NCBI RefSeq assembly: GCF_008329905.1
Contig: NZ_CP032155.1
Span: 496,001-560,000, forward strand
Length of the DNA stretch: 64,000 bases
From: Mycobacterium sp. ELW1
Lineage (GTDB): Bacteria; Actinomycetota; Actinomycetes; Mycobacteriales; Mycobacteriaceae
Direction: 5' to 3'
Position 1 is the first letter of the stretch. The number at the start of each line of letters is the position of its first letter. The notes beneath the pieces were generated by a model. That model was not told where the DNA came from. It made no database searches and worked only from the letters and a program-made list of their open reading frames with translations. Shown in pieces: positions 26,393-35,178 of this stretch. The position numbers and the translations under genes are program-made.

Positions 26393-26422
26393 TTGACTTT
26401 ATAACATTGAGCCGACTATGTT
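26393..26422 (+). promoter_or_regulatory. SigA-type promoter for a leaderless transcript
   Basis: TTGACT (26393-26398) and TATGTT (26417-26422) are separated by 18 nt. The -10 hexamer ends 6 nt before ATG 26429, so transcription would begin at the start codon. No Shine-Dalgarno precedes that ATG, which agrees. The promoter fills the 40-bp spacer with the TetR gene. Confidence 0.65.
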
Positions 26423-26428
26423 TCGCGT

Positions 26429-27664
26429 ATGAGCCAGCCCCTCAGCCGCTATGCCCAGTTGTCCCGGGCCGAACTTGCCACCCTGGTCCCCGAACTGCTG
26501 TTGGTCGGCCAGATGATCGACCGCTCCGGCATGGCCTGGTGTATCCAGTCGTTCGGCCGGCCCGAGATGCTGCAGATCGCCATCGAGGAATGGGCCGGCG
26601 CCAGCCCCATCTACACCAAGCGCATGCAGAAGGCCCTGAAGTACGAGGGCGTCGACATCTTCACGATCTTCAAGGGCCTGCAACTCGACATCGGTGCTCC
26701 GCCGCAGTTCATGGACTTCCGCTACACCGTCCACGACCGCTGGCACGGTGAATTCCACCTCGACCACTGCGGTGCGCTGCTCGACGTCGAACCGATGGGC
26801 CCCGACTACGTCAAGGGCATGTGCCATGACATCGAGGACCCCACCTTCGACGCCACCGCCGTCGCTACCAATGCCAAGGCGCAGGTGCGTCCGATCCACC
26901 GGCCGCCGCGCACGCCCGCCGACCGCACACCGCACTGCGCGTGGACCGTCATCATCGACGAGTCCTATCCCGAGGTGACCGGCATCCCCGCGCTGGACAT
27001 CGTGGCCAAGACGAAGGCTGCCAATTGGGAACTCGGCCCCATCGATCCGAATGACGAAGGCCAAGCCGACTATTCGGGTGCTTTGGTTTCCGACGTCGAC
27101 TTCGGGGCGTTCTCGCACTCCGCACTGGTGCGCATCGCCGACGAAGTCGTGCTGCAGATGCACCTGCTGAACCTGTCCTTCGGCATCGCGGTGCGCGCCC
27201 GCGCCGGTGACAACACTGAGCTGGCCACCGACATCTGCACCAAGCAGCTCGTCGGCATCGCCGGTGTGGCTGCCGAGCGCATCATGCGAGCTCTCAAGCT
27301 GCCCAAGGACTTTGATGGGTTGGCCAAGGTGATCGAACTGCATCCGCTGTTCAACCCGGCCGGTTATGTCGTCGCCGAGATCGAGGGTGGCCGGCTGCAC
27401 GTGCACCCCTCACCGTCGCATGACGACGGGTCGTGGGTGTCGCTGTGCTCGCCGGCATCCCCGGGGCCGCTGCAGGCCATCGCCACCGCGGTCGACCCGT
27501 ACCTCGCGGTGCGCATCGCCGGTACCGATGACGACTGGACCGCCGAGTTCGAGAAGACCGAGACCGCCGCCAAGGATTCACCCGAGGTGGAGGTCACCAA
27601 ATTCAGCAGGGGCGTCACGTTCGAGTTCGAAGAGCGCCTCTCTCTGCCGCTGACTGTGGTGTAG
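26429..27664 (+). CDS. conserved protein of unknown function, His/Cys-rich motif
   Basis: The product has 411 residues with no signal peptide or membrane helix. I do not recognise the family. A notable central segment, HDRWHGEFHLDHCGALLDVEP followed by MCHDIEDPTF, packs several His, a Cys pair, Glu and Asp and could bind a metal. It is followed by RPIHRPPRTP. A possible relation to the L-2-amino-thiazoline-4-carboxylate hydrolase-like group was considered but not established. It is divergent from a TetR gene and 3 nt upstream of a DapB-like dehydrogenase, so the two probably act in one pathway. The start is leaderless. Confidence 0.7.
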   Translation: MSQPLSRYAQLSRAELATLVPELLLVGQMIDRSGMAWCIQSFGRPEMLQIAIEEWAGASPIYTKRMQKALKYEGVDIFTIFKGLQLDIGAPPQFMDFRYTVHDRWHGEFHLDHCGALLDVEPMGPDYVKGMCHDIEDPTFDATAVATNAKAQVRPIHRPPRTPADRTPHCAWTVIIDESYPEVTGIPALDIVAKTKAANWELGPIDPNDEGQADYSGALVSDVDFGAFSHSALVRIADEVVLQMHLLNLSFGIAVRARAGDNTELATDICTKQLVGIAGVAAERIMRALKLPKDFDGLAKVIELHPLFNPAGYVVAEIEGGRLHVHPSPSHDDGSWVSLCSPASPGPLQAIATAVDPYLAVRIAGTDDDWTAEFEKTETAAKDSPEVEVTKFSRGVTFEFEERLSLPLTVV

Positions 27665-27667
27665 CCG

Positions 27668-28711
27668 GTGACCTACCGCGTGGTGCAATGGGGCACCGGG
27701 GCGGTGGGGGTCGAAGCCATCCGCGGCATCCTGGACCATCCTGAGCTGGAATTGGTTGGCGTCAAGGTCTATTCGGAGGCCAAGGCCGGCACCGACGCCG
27801 GCGTCTTGGCCGGACGGGACCCGATCGGCGTCACCGCCACGATCGACGTCGACACCACTGCCGCAGATGCTGTTCTGTACGCGCCGCGACACCCATCGGT
27901 GGACGACGCGGTCGCGATACTGGCCTCCGGCGCCAATCTGATCACCACCGCCTTTGCGTTCCACCCTGCGCGGATGGCACCCGCCGATCGCGATCGGCTG
28001 CAGCGGGCCTGCGTAGAAGGCGGAAGTTCGCTGCACGGCACCGGATTGAACCCCGGCAACCTCGGTGTGGTGGTTCCCTTGGCGCTGACCGGCATGTCGC
28101 GGACCGTCGAGCACGTCACAGTGCAGGAACGGGCCGACTGGTCGGTGTACGACAGCACCGAGATCACGTTCGATCAGATGAAATTCGGCAGCCCGCTCGA
28201 CGAGGTGGACGCGCACACCGACGGGCTGCACTTCACCAGTCAGCTTTTCCAGGAGCAAGTGTGGCTTCTGGGTGATGCGCTCAATCTGGGTGTGGATGAG
28301 GTCACCACCGAACTGGAAGTGATTCCCGCCAGCGCCGACCGTGACGTGTGCGGGCGAACCCTGCGCGCCGGCACCGTCGCCGGCCAGCACTGGCAGTGGA
28401 CGGGCCGGTGCAAGGGAGTTCCGGTCGTCGAGGTCGAAACGCTCTGGACCGTCGGCGAACCGCAGCCGAAGCATTGGCCGGCGCCCCGCCACGGCTGGAC
28501 CGTCACCATCGAAGGAACCCCCTCGATGCAGGCGCATCTGATGACGCTGGCCAGTTTTCGTCGCGACGTTCCACTAGAGGAACATGTGCGATCAGCCAGC
28601 GTGGCCACCGCGATGCAGGCGGTGAACGCTGTCGGTGCGGTGTGCGACGCCGCTGCTGGATTCGTCACGATGGCGGATCTGCCGCTGAGTCTTTACCGAG
28701 GCGCTCGCTGA
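27668..28711 (+). CDS. DapB-like NAD(P)-dependent dehydrogenase
   Basis: The product has 347 residues. The N-terminal Rossmann fold reads VVQWGTGAVGVEAIRGI (GTGAVG), followed by acid-ended strands. The family is dihydrodipicolinate reductase-like, also containing 2,4-diaminopentanoate dehydrogenase; length and layout fit the latter group rather than true DapB (~245 aa). A GTG start at 27668 follows the preceding stop by 3 nt. It lies in an operon with the unknown 411-aa protein. Its last 120 nt are overlapped by the convergent exported-protein gene. Substrate unknown. Confidence 0.8.
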   Translation: MTYRVVQWGTGAVGVEAIRGILDHPELELVGVKVYSEAKAGTDAGVLAGRDPIGVTATIDVDTTAADAVLYAPRHPSVDDAVAILASGANLITTAFAFHPARMAPADRDRLQRACVEGGSSLHGTGLNPGNLGVVVPLALTGMSRTVEHVTVQERADWSVYDSTEITFDQMKFGSPLDEVDAHTDGLHFTSQLFQEQVWLLGDALNLGVDEVTTELEVIPASADRDVCGRTLRAGTVAGQHWQWTGRCKGVPVVEVETLWTVGEPQPKHWPAPRHGWTVTIEGTPSMQAHLMTLASFRRDVPLEEHVRSASVATAMQAVNAVGAVCDAAAGFVTMADLPLSLYRGAR

Positions 28712-29509
28712 AACCGGCTGTCCCGCAGCAGCTCTGATGTTGGTGAACGCGGTGTTCACCGCGGTAGAGACCTGACCGCGCGCCGTGGTGAGCACCGAGC
28801 GCGCCTGGGTGACCCCGGCGGCAAGGGCGGTGCGCACACTGCCGGTGTTCGCCAACGTTGTGGCCGCGGCGTTGGCGGTCTGAACGACGCCCAGCAGCAG
28901 CGTCTCGCCGGCCTGGAACTCCACCGCCGAGGCCACGTTGATCGCCTCGACGGTGACCACCTGGAGAAGACCGTGTGCGCCCTTCGGAACCGTTGGCTGC
29001 CCGGGCCGCTGATTCAACGCCGCGAGAATTGCGTCGCGCGCGGCACCGGGCGTGGTGCGGCCGGACACCACGTCCATCGCCTGGACGACGGCGACCTCGA
29101 GCGTGCCCTGCGCTTTGGGCAGAACAAGATTCAGGTCATTGCCGATGATCTTCTCGGCCGCGGCATCGGCCGGCACGGTGACCCCAGCGGCTGCCGACCC
29201 AAGTGCGCCAACGACATTGCCGGTCTGCAGCAAGGTCGTCAGGAACGTGCCCGGCGCTTCGGCGATTCCTATCGGGACAGTGACCGCGCCCTGCACGATG
29301 AACGGACAGATCAGACTGCAGAACGTCAGCTGATTGCGCAGGAACGCCAGCGGTATTGCCCCTACCGGAGCAGCGGTCAATTCGATTTCCGGGGCGGCGA
29401 TAGTGGCGATGCGGGCTTCGACGGGCGGCGCCAGCGGAGTAAGCGACAGCGCGACCATCGCGGTGGCTGCGGTGCTGCTGAGTAAACGGGTTCGCACGGA
29501 AGCAGACAT
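28592..29509 (-). CDS. exported Ala-rich protein of unknown function
   Basis: The product has 305 residues with a signal peptide in the first ~33 (LLSSTAATAMVALSLTPLAP) cleaved near VEARIA. The mature part is Ala/Val/Thr-rich and helical, with a hydrophobic stretch (FCSLICPFIVQGAVTVPIGI) that holds two Cys. No domain is recognised. ATG 29509 was chosen over the upstream ATG at 29677 because it directly precedes the signal peptide. The C-terminal ~40 residues lie over the 3' end of the DapB-like gene and are Arg/His/Ser-rich, unlike the rest, so the true end may be affected by a lost stop codon or an assembly difference. Confidence 0.65.
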   Translation of the reverse strand: MSASVRTRLLSSTAATAMVALSLTPLAPPVEARIATIAAPEIELTAAPVGAIPLAFLRNQLTFCSLICPFIVQGAVTVPIGIAEAPGTFLTTLLQTGNVVGALGSAAAGVTVPADAAAEKIIGNDLNLVLPKAQGTLEVAVVQAMDVVSGRTTPGAARDAILAALNQRPGQPTVPKGAHGLLQVVTVEAINVASAVEFQAGETLLLGVVQTANAAATTLANTGSVRTALAAGVTQARSVLTTARGQVSTAVNTAFTNIRAAAGQPVSASASVKTQRQIRHRDESSSGVAHRTDSVHRLHRGGHAG

Positions 29510-29584
29510 GCTGGGGACACGGTTTCGCCGTGCGCGAAGTTCATCTCCTCGACGCGCCCGCGAACTGCGCGCACACTGGCAGTC

Positions 29585-29992
29585 ATGGATAACAACGGAC
29601 CGTTCGGGTTCGATCCCGACGACATCGATCGCGTGGTGCGGCAGGCCAGCGAAGGCCTTCGCGACGCCTTCGGGCAATTCCTCAGCAGCTCAGGGCAGGG
29701 CGCCGCGTTCGGAGGGCTGTTCGACGAGGTCACCCGCCGCTCACGGCCCCGACCAGAACCAGAGACCGCGGGCGAAGCCGGCGACGGAGTGTGGACGGTC
29801 TACACCACCGATGCCGACGGTAAAGCCCACGTCGAGCAGGTGTACCGAAGCGAGCTCGACGCACTGCGCGCCAACAAGCACAACACCGACCCCACCCGAA
29901 ACGTCCGGTTCCTGCCCTACGGCATCGACGCCAGCGTGCTCGACGCATCCCAGCACGCTGAGGACACCAAGGCCGAGGACCAGCCCGAGTAG
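29585..29992 (+). CDS. small acidic conserved protein of unknown function
   Basis: The product has 135 residues and is acidic at both ends (FGFDPDDIDRV; DTKAEDQPE). It has a central b-strand module (GVWTVYTTDADGKAHVEQVY) and ends with RFLPYGIDASVLDASQ. No domain was recognised; similar short proteins are common in mycobacteria. It is divergent from the exported-protein gene and its stop is adjacent (0 nt gap) to the stop of the convergent alcohol dehydrogenase. It is predicted cytoplasmic. Confidence 0.7.
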   Translation: MDNNGPFGFDPDDIDRVVRQASEGLRDAFGQFLSSSGQGAAFGGLFDEVTRRSRPRPEPETAGEAGDGVWTVYTTDADGKAHVEQVYRSELDALRANKHNTDPTRNVRFLPYGIDASVLDASQHAEDTKAEDQPE

Positions 29993-31006
29993 CTACATCG
30001 TCAGGACCATGCGGTAACGCGCACGGCCCTCGTCCATCGCTGCGTAAGCCTCTGCGACCTCGGCCAGCGGCCGCTCCTCGATACGGGCCCGCACCCCGGA
30101 CTGCAGCGCGAAGTGCAGGGTGTCCTCGACGTCGGCCGAGGTACCCGACGGATGTCCGACCACGCTGAAGTTGCCGAAGATCAGATCGCCCGGAGTGATC
30201 GGCAGCGGATCGAACGTGGCGCCGACGATCACCAGCTCGCCTTGTGGCGCCAGCCCGGGGACCGTGGCAGCCATGGCGGCCGAGTTGGCCGCGGTGGCCA
30301 GCACCACCTGAACACCGCCCAGTGCCTGCAACGCCGCGCCGACGTCACTCGCCGTGGAGTCGACGTAGTGGTGGGCGCCGAGCTCTTTGGCGTCGTCCGC
30401 CTTGCCCGCCCCGCGCGCGATCGCGATGGTCTCGAACCCCATGGCGCGGGCCCACTGCACACCAAGGTGTCCGAGGCCGCCGATACCCAGGATGGCGACC
30501 CGATCGCCGGCCACCGCGCGCGTGGTGCGCAGCGCGTTGTAGGTCGTGACCCCTGCGCATCCCATCGGGGCGGCTTCGGCGAACGACAGTCCGTCGGGGA
30601 TGCGCGCCAGCGCGGTGCGGGGCACGATGACGGATTCGGCGTAGCCGCCCGGATAGTTCCAGCTCGGCACTTCAAGATTCACGCACTGCATGAACTGGCC
30701 CTTGCGACAGGGCAGACAGGTGTTGCAGTTGCCGCCGAACCAACCCACGGCGACCCGGTCACCGACCGCGAAACCCTCGACGCCCGAACCCAGTTCGGCG
30801 ATCGTGCCGGCGATCTCGTGGCCGGGGGTGATGGGCCAGGTGAGGTTCGGGAACGACCCGGTGACGAACGCGTGGTCGGTGCCGCACACCCCGCAGGCGT
30901 TGACGGCGATGCGCACATGGTCTGGTGGGGGTGAGGTGGTTTCCACCTCTGTCAGCTCCAGCGGCGCATTGGCTGATTTCACGTGGACGGCGCGATGCGT
31001 GGCCAT
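29993..31006 (-). CDS. zinc-dependent alcohol dehydrogenase (AdhA/AdhT class)
   Basis: The product has 337 residues of the medium-chain dehydrogenase family. Catalytic zinc ligands are Cys41 (GVCGTDH), His63-Glu64 (PGHE) and Cys150. The structural zinc site is complete: Cys94, Cys97, Cys100 and Cys108. The NAD motif GIGGLGHL is at 174-181. The subclass resembles Rv1862 AdhA and bacterial AdhT; substrates are likely primary alcohols or aldehydes. The ATG at 31006 has a GAGGGAG ribosome-binding site. Upstream is an 8-bp perfect inverted repeat, suggesting specific repressor or activator control. Confidence 0.88.
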   Translation of the reverse strand: MATHRAVHVKSANAPLELTEVETTSPPPDHVRIAVNACGVCGTDHAFVTGSFPNLTWPITPGHEIAGTIAELGSGVEGFAVGDRVAVGWFGGNCNTCLPCRKGQFMQCVNLEVPSWNYPGGYAESVIVPRTALARIPDGLSFAEAAPMGCAGVTTYNALRTTRAVAGDRVAILGIGGLGHLGVQWARAMGFETIAIARGAGKADDAKELGAHHYVDSTASDVGAALQALGGVQVVLATAANSAAMAATVPGLAPQGELVIVGATFDPLPITPGDLIFGNFSVVGHPSGTSADVEDTLHFALQSGVRARIEERPLAEVAEAYAAMDEGRARYRMVLTM

Positions 31007-31031
31007 GGCACTCCCTCAAGTCGGCGGCACT

Positions 31032-31057
31032 GCTGAGTCTACTAAACTTGACTCAGC
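31032..31057 (-). promoter_or_regulatory. operator-like perfect inverted repeat upstream of the alcohol dehydrogenase
   Basis: GCTGAGTC (31032-31039) and GACTCAGC (31050-31057) form a perfect 8-bp inverted repeat with a 10-nt AT-rich spacer. It lies 26 nt before the ADH start codon. No TetR or other regulator gene is adjacent, so the binding protein would be encoded elsewhere. Confidence 0.55.
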
Positions 31058-31127
31058 GTAGCGGTGGTCATCCCGATTCTGCCTCGCCGGGTCCTGTTTG
31101 AGAACGGGCGTGGGCCGACCGGACTAC

Positions 31128-32864
31128 CTAGTCGAGGATGCGCCGGGCGACGTTGGTGCTCACCAGATCGAGCAGCTCGTCTCCCCGGCCCGCCAGGATG
31201 GTGCGGATCGCATAGAGCGTGAAACCCTTGGCCTGCTCCGCGGAAATGGCTGGCGGAATGGACAATTCCTGCCGGGACACCACCACATCGACCAGGGCCG
31301 GCCCGTCATGGGCCAGCGCGTCGGCGATCGCCCGTTCCAGATCGGCGGGCTGTTCGACTCGTCGTCCAAATAGCCCGATCGCCTGGGCGACGGCGCCGAA
31401 ATCAGGGTTCGTCAGCTCGGTGCCGAAGTTGACCACCCCGGCAGCCTTCATCTCGAGCTCGACGAAGTTCAGCGACGAGTTGTTGAAGACGATCACCTTC
31501 ACCGGCAGGTTGTTCTGCACCAGGGTGAGCAGCTCACCGAACCCCATGGCCAGCCCGCCGTCACCGGCCAGGGCGATCACCTGACGTCCCGGGAACGCGG
31601 TCTGCGCGCCGATCGCGTGCGGTAGCGCGCACGCCATCGTGCCGTGGGTGAAGGATCCGGTGAGCCGTCGCCTGCCGTTCATGGTCAGGTATCGCGCGGC
31701 CCAGATGGTGGGTGAGCCGACGTCGAAGGTGAACACGGTGTCGTCGTGGGCGAGTTGATTGACCACGCCCGCAACGTATTCCGGACGAATAGGAGTCTTG
31801 TCGCGGTCGTTGACGGCCAGCGAGTCCAATGACTTCCGGGTGCGCTGGTAGTGGTTGATCGACCGGTCCAGGTGCGCCCGGTCGGCCTTGCGGGACAGCA
31901 GCGGCAGCAGCGCGTCGATGGTGTCTTTCACCGAACCGACCAAGCCGAGATCCACGGGCGTACGCCGACCGAGGTGGCTGCCGCGGATGTCGACCTGAAT
32001 GACCTGAGCGTTGTCGGGATAGAACTGCGAGTACGGGAAGTCGGTGCCCAGCATCAGCAACACGTCGGCTTCCTTGATGGCTTTGTAGCCGGATGCGTAC
32101 CCGAGCAGCCCGGTCATCCCGACGTCGAACGGGTTGTCGTATTCGATGTGCTCCTTGCCGCGGAAGGCATGCACGATAGGCGAATTCAGAGTTTCGGCGA
32201 GTTGGATCAGCTCGGTATGGGCGCCCGCGGTTCCGGCACCACCGAGGATGGTGACGCGCGAACCGGCGTTGAGGATGTCCGCCGCGCGGCGCAGTGACTC
32301 GTCGTCGGGGCGCAGCACCGAGCGGGTCGGTCGCACCGGTTTGGTGTTCCACTCACGGTCGGGAAGCTTGGCCAGGAACACCTCGCCCGGAATCACCAGG
32401 ACCGCGACACCGTTTTCCTCGATCGCGGTGCGCATCGCGATCTCGACGAGCCGTGGGGCCATCTCCGGAGTGCTGACCAACTCGCAGTAGACGCTGCACT
32501 CGCGGAACAACTCCTGCGGACGCGTTTCCTGGAAGTAGCCCGTGCCGACCTCGCTGAGCGGGATGTGCGCCGCGATCGCCAGCACCGGCACCCGAGTGCG
32601 CTGGGCGTCGTAGAGCCCGTTGATGAGATGGGTGTTGCCCGGGCCGCAGCTACCGGCACATACCGCCAGCTGGCCGGTCAACGCTGCGTCGGCAGTCGCG
32701 GCGAACGCGGCCGTCTCCTCGTGGCGTACGTGCTCCCACGTCATGCCCTCGGAACGGCGGATCGCATCGGTGAATCCGTTGAGACTGTCGCCCGGTAGAC
32801 CGTAGACGCGGTTGATACCACTGGATTTCAGCGCTGCGATGAGGTGATGGGCGACGGTCGGCAC
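31128..32864 (-). CDS. poxB: pyruvate oxidase/dehydrogenase, thiamine-diphosphate dependent (PoxB-like)
   Basis: The product has 578 residues, close to E. coli PoxB (572). The N-terminal ThDP domain has the catalytic Glu in VRHEETAAFAA and the GSCGPGNTHLINGLYDA loop. The FAD/central domain has GGAGTAGAH. The C-terminal ThDP motif GDGGLAMGFGELLT begins the GDG...NN signature and ends with IVFNNSSLNF. PoxB oxidises pyruvate to acetate and CO2 with electrons passed to quinone, at the membrane. The C-terminal 20 residues (DELLDLVSTNVARRILD) are amphipathic, as in PoxB, where this helix binds lipid. GTG 32864 follows the small membrane gene by 9 nt. Confidence 0.85.
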   Translation of the reverse strand: MPTVAHHLIAALKSSGINRVYGLPGDSLNGFTDAIRRSEGMTWEHVRHEETAAFAATADAALTGQLAVCAGSCGPGNTHLINGLYDAQRTRVPVLAIAAHIPLSEVGTGYFQETRPQELFRECSVYCELVSTPEMAPRLVEIAMRTAIEENGVAVLVIPGEVFLAKLPDREWNTKPVRPTRSVLRPDDESLRRAADILNAGSRVTILGGAGTAGAHTELIQLAETLNSPIVHAFRGKEHIEYDNPFDVGMTGLLGYASGYKAIKEADVLLMLGTDFPYSQFYPDNAQVIQVDIRGSHLGRRTPVDLGLVGSVKDTIDALLPLLSRKADRAHLDRSINHYQRTRKSLDSLAVNDRDKTPIRPEYVAGVVNQLAHDDTVFTFDVGSPTIWAARYLTMNGRRRLTGSFTHGTMACALPHAIGAQTAFPGRQVIALAGDGGLAMGFGELLTLVQNNLPVKVIVFNNSSLNFVELEMKAAGVVNFGTELTNPDFGAVAQAIGLFGRRVEQPADLERAIADALAHDGPALVDVVVSRQELSIPPAISAEQAKGFTLYAIRTILAGRGDELLDLVSTNVARRILD

Positions 32865-32873
32865 AGCGAAAGT

Positions 32874-33131
32874 CTAGACCTCGGCAGCGGCGGTGACCGG
32901 GCCGCCAGCGGGCGAGAAGGTCTCTTCCTCGGTCCGGCGGCGGTCGATGGCGAAGCAGGCCAGGCTGGCCAGGAAAGCAACGACGGTAATCGCCGCAGCC
33001 AGCGCCGACGGACCCGGGCCACCCGGACCCAGCGTGCTCAGGAACAGCGCAAATGCCACGATTGCCGACAGATTCAGCATCAGGCCCAACGTGCGGAGAA
33101 CTTCGCCCGTGCCGCCGTCCTGGTCGTTCAT
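32874..33131 (-). CDS. small two-helix membrane protein
   Basis: The product has 85 residues with two hydrophobic helices (about residues 14-33 and 43-62) and a Pro/Gly hinge between them. The C-terminus is charged and probably cytoplasmic (DRRRTEEETFSPAGG). It starts at ATG 33131. No family is recognised. Its stop is 9 nt upstream of the PoxB start, so it is probably the first gene of that operon and could help place PoxB at the membrane; this is inference. Confidence 0.68.
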   Translation of the reverse strand: MNDQDGGTGEVLRTLGLMLNLSAIVAFALFLSTLGPGGPGPSALAAAITVVAFLASLACFAIDRRRTEEETFSPAGGPVTAAAEV

Positions 33132-33208
33132 GATCGCCCCTAGTGTCGAGTTGTGCTGGCTTAATATCCCCACCTGGCGGCCGGTCGAAACTTGTGCGCG
33201 CCGATCGA

Positions 33209-34192
33209 TCAGAACCGGGGATGATGGCACGCCGCGAAGTGTGCGGGCTCCAACTCGGCGTGAAGTGGCTCTTCGGCACGGCAGATGTCGGTGGCGGAGG
33301 CACAGCGGGTGTGAAACCGGCACGCCGGTGGCGGGTCGATGGGACTCGGGACGTCGCCTTCGAGGGTGATGCGTTCTCGGGCGGCGTTCCTGCGAGGGTC
33401 GGGGATCGGCACCGCCGACAGCAGCGCGTTGCTGTAGGGGTGCAGGGGATGTTCGTAAAGGGCATCGGCGTTCGAGTGCTCGACGATCTTGCCCAGATAC
33501 ATCACCGCCACCCGATCCGAGACGTGGCGGACCACACCGAGGTCGTGGGCGACGAACAGGTAGGACAGGCCGAACTCGTCCTGCAACTCCTCGAGCAGAT
33601 TGACGATTTGAGCCTGGACCGAGACGTCGAGCGCCGAGACCGGCTCGTCGGCGATGATCAACTTGGGTCGCAAGGCCAACGCGCGGGCGATGCCGATGCG
33701 CTGGCGCTGACCGCCGGAGAACTCGTGCGGATACCGGTTGAAGTGTTCGGCCTGCAGCCCCACCCGGTCGAGCAGTTCATGCACTTGTCGCTTCAACTGG
33801 GCGCCACTGGCCAGACCGTGCAAGGCGAGGGGATCGCCGATGATCTGCCCCACCCGCTTGCGCGGGTTCAACGAGGCGAACGGATCCTGGAAGACCATCT
33901 GCATCTCGCGACGCAGCGGCCGCAGATCGCGACGTGACCGACCGACCAGCTCCTGGCCCTCGAAGCGGACCGATCCCGACGTCGGCGTCACCAGCTGAAG
34001 AATGGCTCGGCACAGAGTTGACTTGCCGCAGCCGGATTCGCCGACCAGACCGAGTGTTTCACCCTCGTGCAGAGTGAAACTGACCCCGTCGACGGCCCGT
34101 ACCCGGGCCACCTCCCGGTCGACGACGACGCCGGACTTGATCGGGAAATGCTTGACGAGATCGGTGACCTCGAGCAGAGGATCGCCCTTCAT
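33209..34192 (-). CDS. dppF: oligo/dipeptide ABC transporter ATP-binding protein (DppF/OppF)
   Basis: The product has 327 residues. The Walker A is GESGCGKST, the ABC signature is [15 protein letters not shown], and Walker B reads [12 protein letters not shown]. The C-terminal oligopeptide-transporter extension has Cys residues ([20 protein letters not shown]) that in this family may hold an Fe-S cluster. ATG 34192 overlaps the dppD stop (ATGA). It is the last gene of a five-gene importer operon and forms the ATPase heterodimer with DppD on the cytoplasmic side. Confidence 0.9.
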   Translation of the reverse strand: MKGDPLLEVTDLVKHFPIKSGVVVDREVARVRAVDGVSFTLHEGETLGLVGESGCGKSTLCRAILQLVTPTSGSVRFEGQELVGRSRRDLRPLRREMQMVFQDPFASLNPRKRVGQIIGDPLALHGLASGAQLKRQVHELLDRVGLQAEHFNRYPHEFSGGQRQRIGIARALALRPKLIIADEPVSALDVSVQAQIVNLLEELQDEFGLSYLFVAHDLGVVRHVSDRVAVMYLGKIVEHSNADALYEHPLHPYSNALLSAVPIPDPRRNAARERITLEGDVPSPIDPPPACRFHTRCASATDICRAEEPLHAELEPAHFAACHHPRF

Positions 34193-35178
34193 CGATTCGC
34201 CGCTTTCTCGGCTGGGGTCAACCAACACCGATCCAGGTGCACTGACTCCGTGACACGCGCCTCCAGAGTCGGTGGCTGCGTGCACTTGTCGAAGGCGAAC
34301 TTGCACCGTGGAGCGAACCGGCATCCGGTCGGTGGATTCAGCAGCGACGGCGGTGACCCACCGATTTGGGTGAGTCGGTGTGGTCGGTCCTCATCCAGGC
34401 GGGCGATCGACCCCAGCAGTCCCCAGGTGTAGGGATGCTGCGGGTTGTAGAAGAGCTCCTCCAGTGGCGCGTCTTCGACGATCTGCCCGGCATACATGAC
34501 CACCACACGGTCGGCCATCTCGGCAACGACGCCGAGATCGTGGGTGATGAGGACGACCGACAGGTTGCGGTCACGGTTCAACGATTCGAGCAGGCGCAGG
34601 ATTTGGGCCTGGATGGTGACGTCGAGAGCAGTGGTGGGCTCGTCGGCGACCAACACTTCGGGTTCCAACGCCAGCGCCATGGCGATCATCACCCGCTGGC
34701 GCATGCCGCCGGAGAATTCGTGCGGGTAGTCGCGCACTCTGCGTTCCGGATTCGGGATGCCCACGGAACGCAGTAGGTCGACGGCACTGGACAGGGCTTC
34801 GGACTTGGAGACGTCGCGGTGAGCGCGAATCATCTCGGCGATCTGATCCCCTACTCGGTACACCGGATTCAGGGACGTCATCGGATCCTGAAAGATCATC
34901 GCGATGTGTTCGCCACGGACGGAACGTAATTCGCTGTCGGACAACTCGGTGAGTTCGCGGCCGTCGAACGTCACCGAGCCGCTGATCCTCGCGTTGGGTG
35001 CCCGGGTGAGTCCGATCAGGGTCTGCGCGGTCACACTCTTGCCGCTGCCCGACTCGCCGACGACGGCGACGACCTCGCCGGGATGAACCTCGAATGACAC
35101 CCCGTCGACCGCATGCAGCACTCCGTCCTCGGTGGTGAAGCTGACCCGCAGGTCGGTGACGGCGAGGATGGGGTTCAT
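34189..35178 (-). CDS. dppD: oligo/dipeptide ABC transporter ATP-binding protein (DppD/OppD)
   Basis: The product has 329 residues. Walker A is GESGSGKSV (with Val at the usual Thr/Ser), the signature is [15 protein letters not shown], and Walker B is [14 protein letters not shown]. The C-terminal extension includes [18 protein letters not shown], the Cys-rich peptide-transporter domain. The start overlaps the dppB stop (ATGA) and the stop overlaps dppF. In M. tuberculosis DppD is one fused protein; here the two ATPases are separate genes. Confidence 0.9.
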   Translation of the reverse strand: MNPILAVTDLRVSFTTEDGVLHAVDGVSFEVHPGEVVAVVGESGSGKSVTAQTLIGLTRAPNARISGSVTFDGRELTELSDSELRSVRGEHIAMIFQDPMTSLNPVYRVGDQIAEMIRAHRDVSKSEALSSAVDLLRSVGIPNPERRVRDYPHEFSGGMRQRVMIAMALALEPEVLVADEPTTALDVTIQAQILRLLESLNRDRNLSVVLITHDLGVVAEMADRVVVMYAGQIVEDAPLEELFYNPQHPYTWGLLGSIARLDEDRPHRLTQIGGSPPSLLNPPTGCRFAPRCKFAFDKCTQPPTLEARVTESVHLDRCWLTPAEKAANR

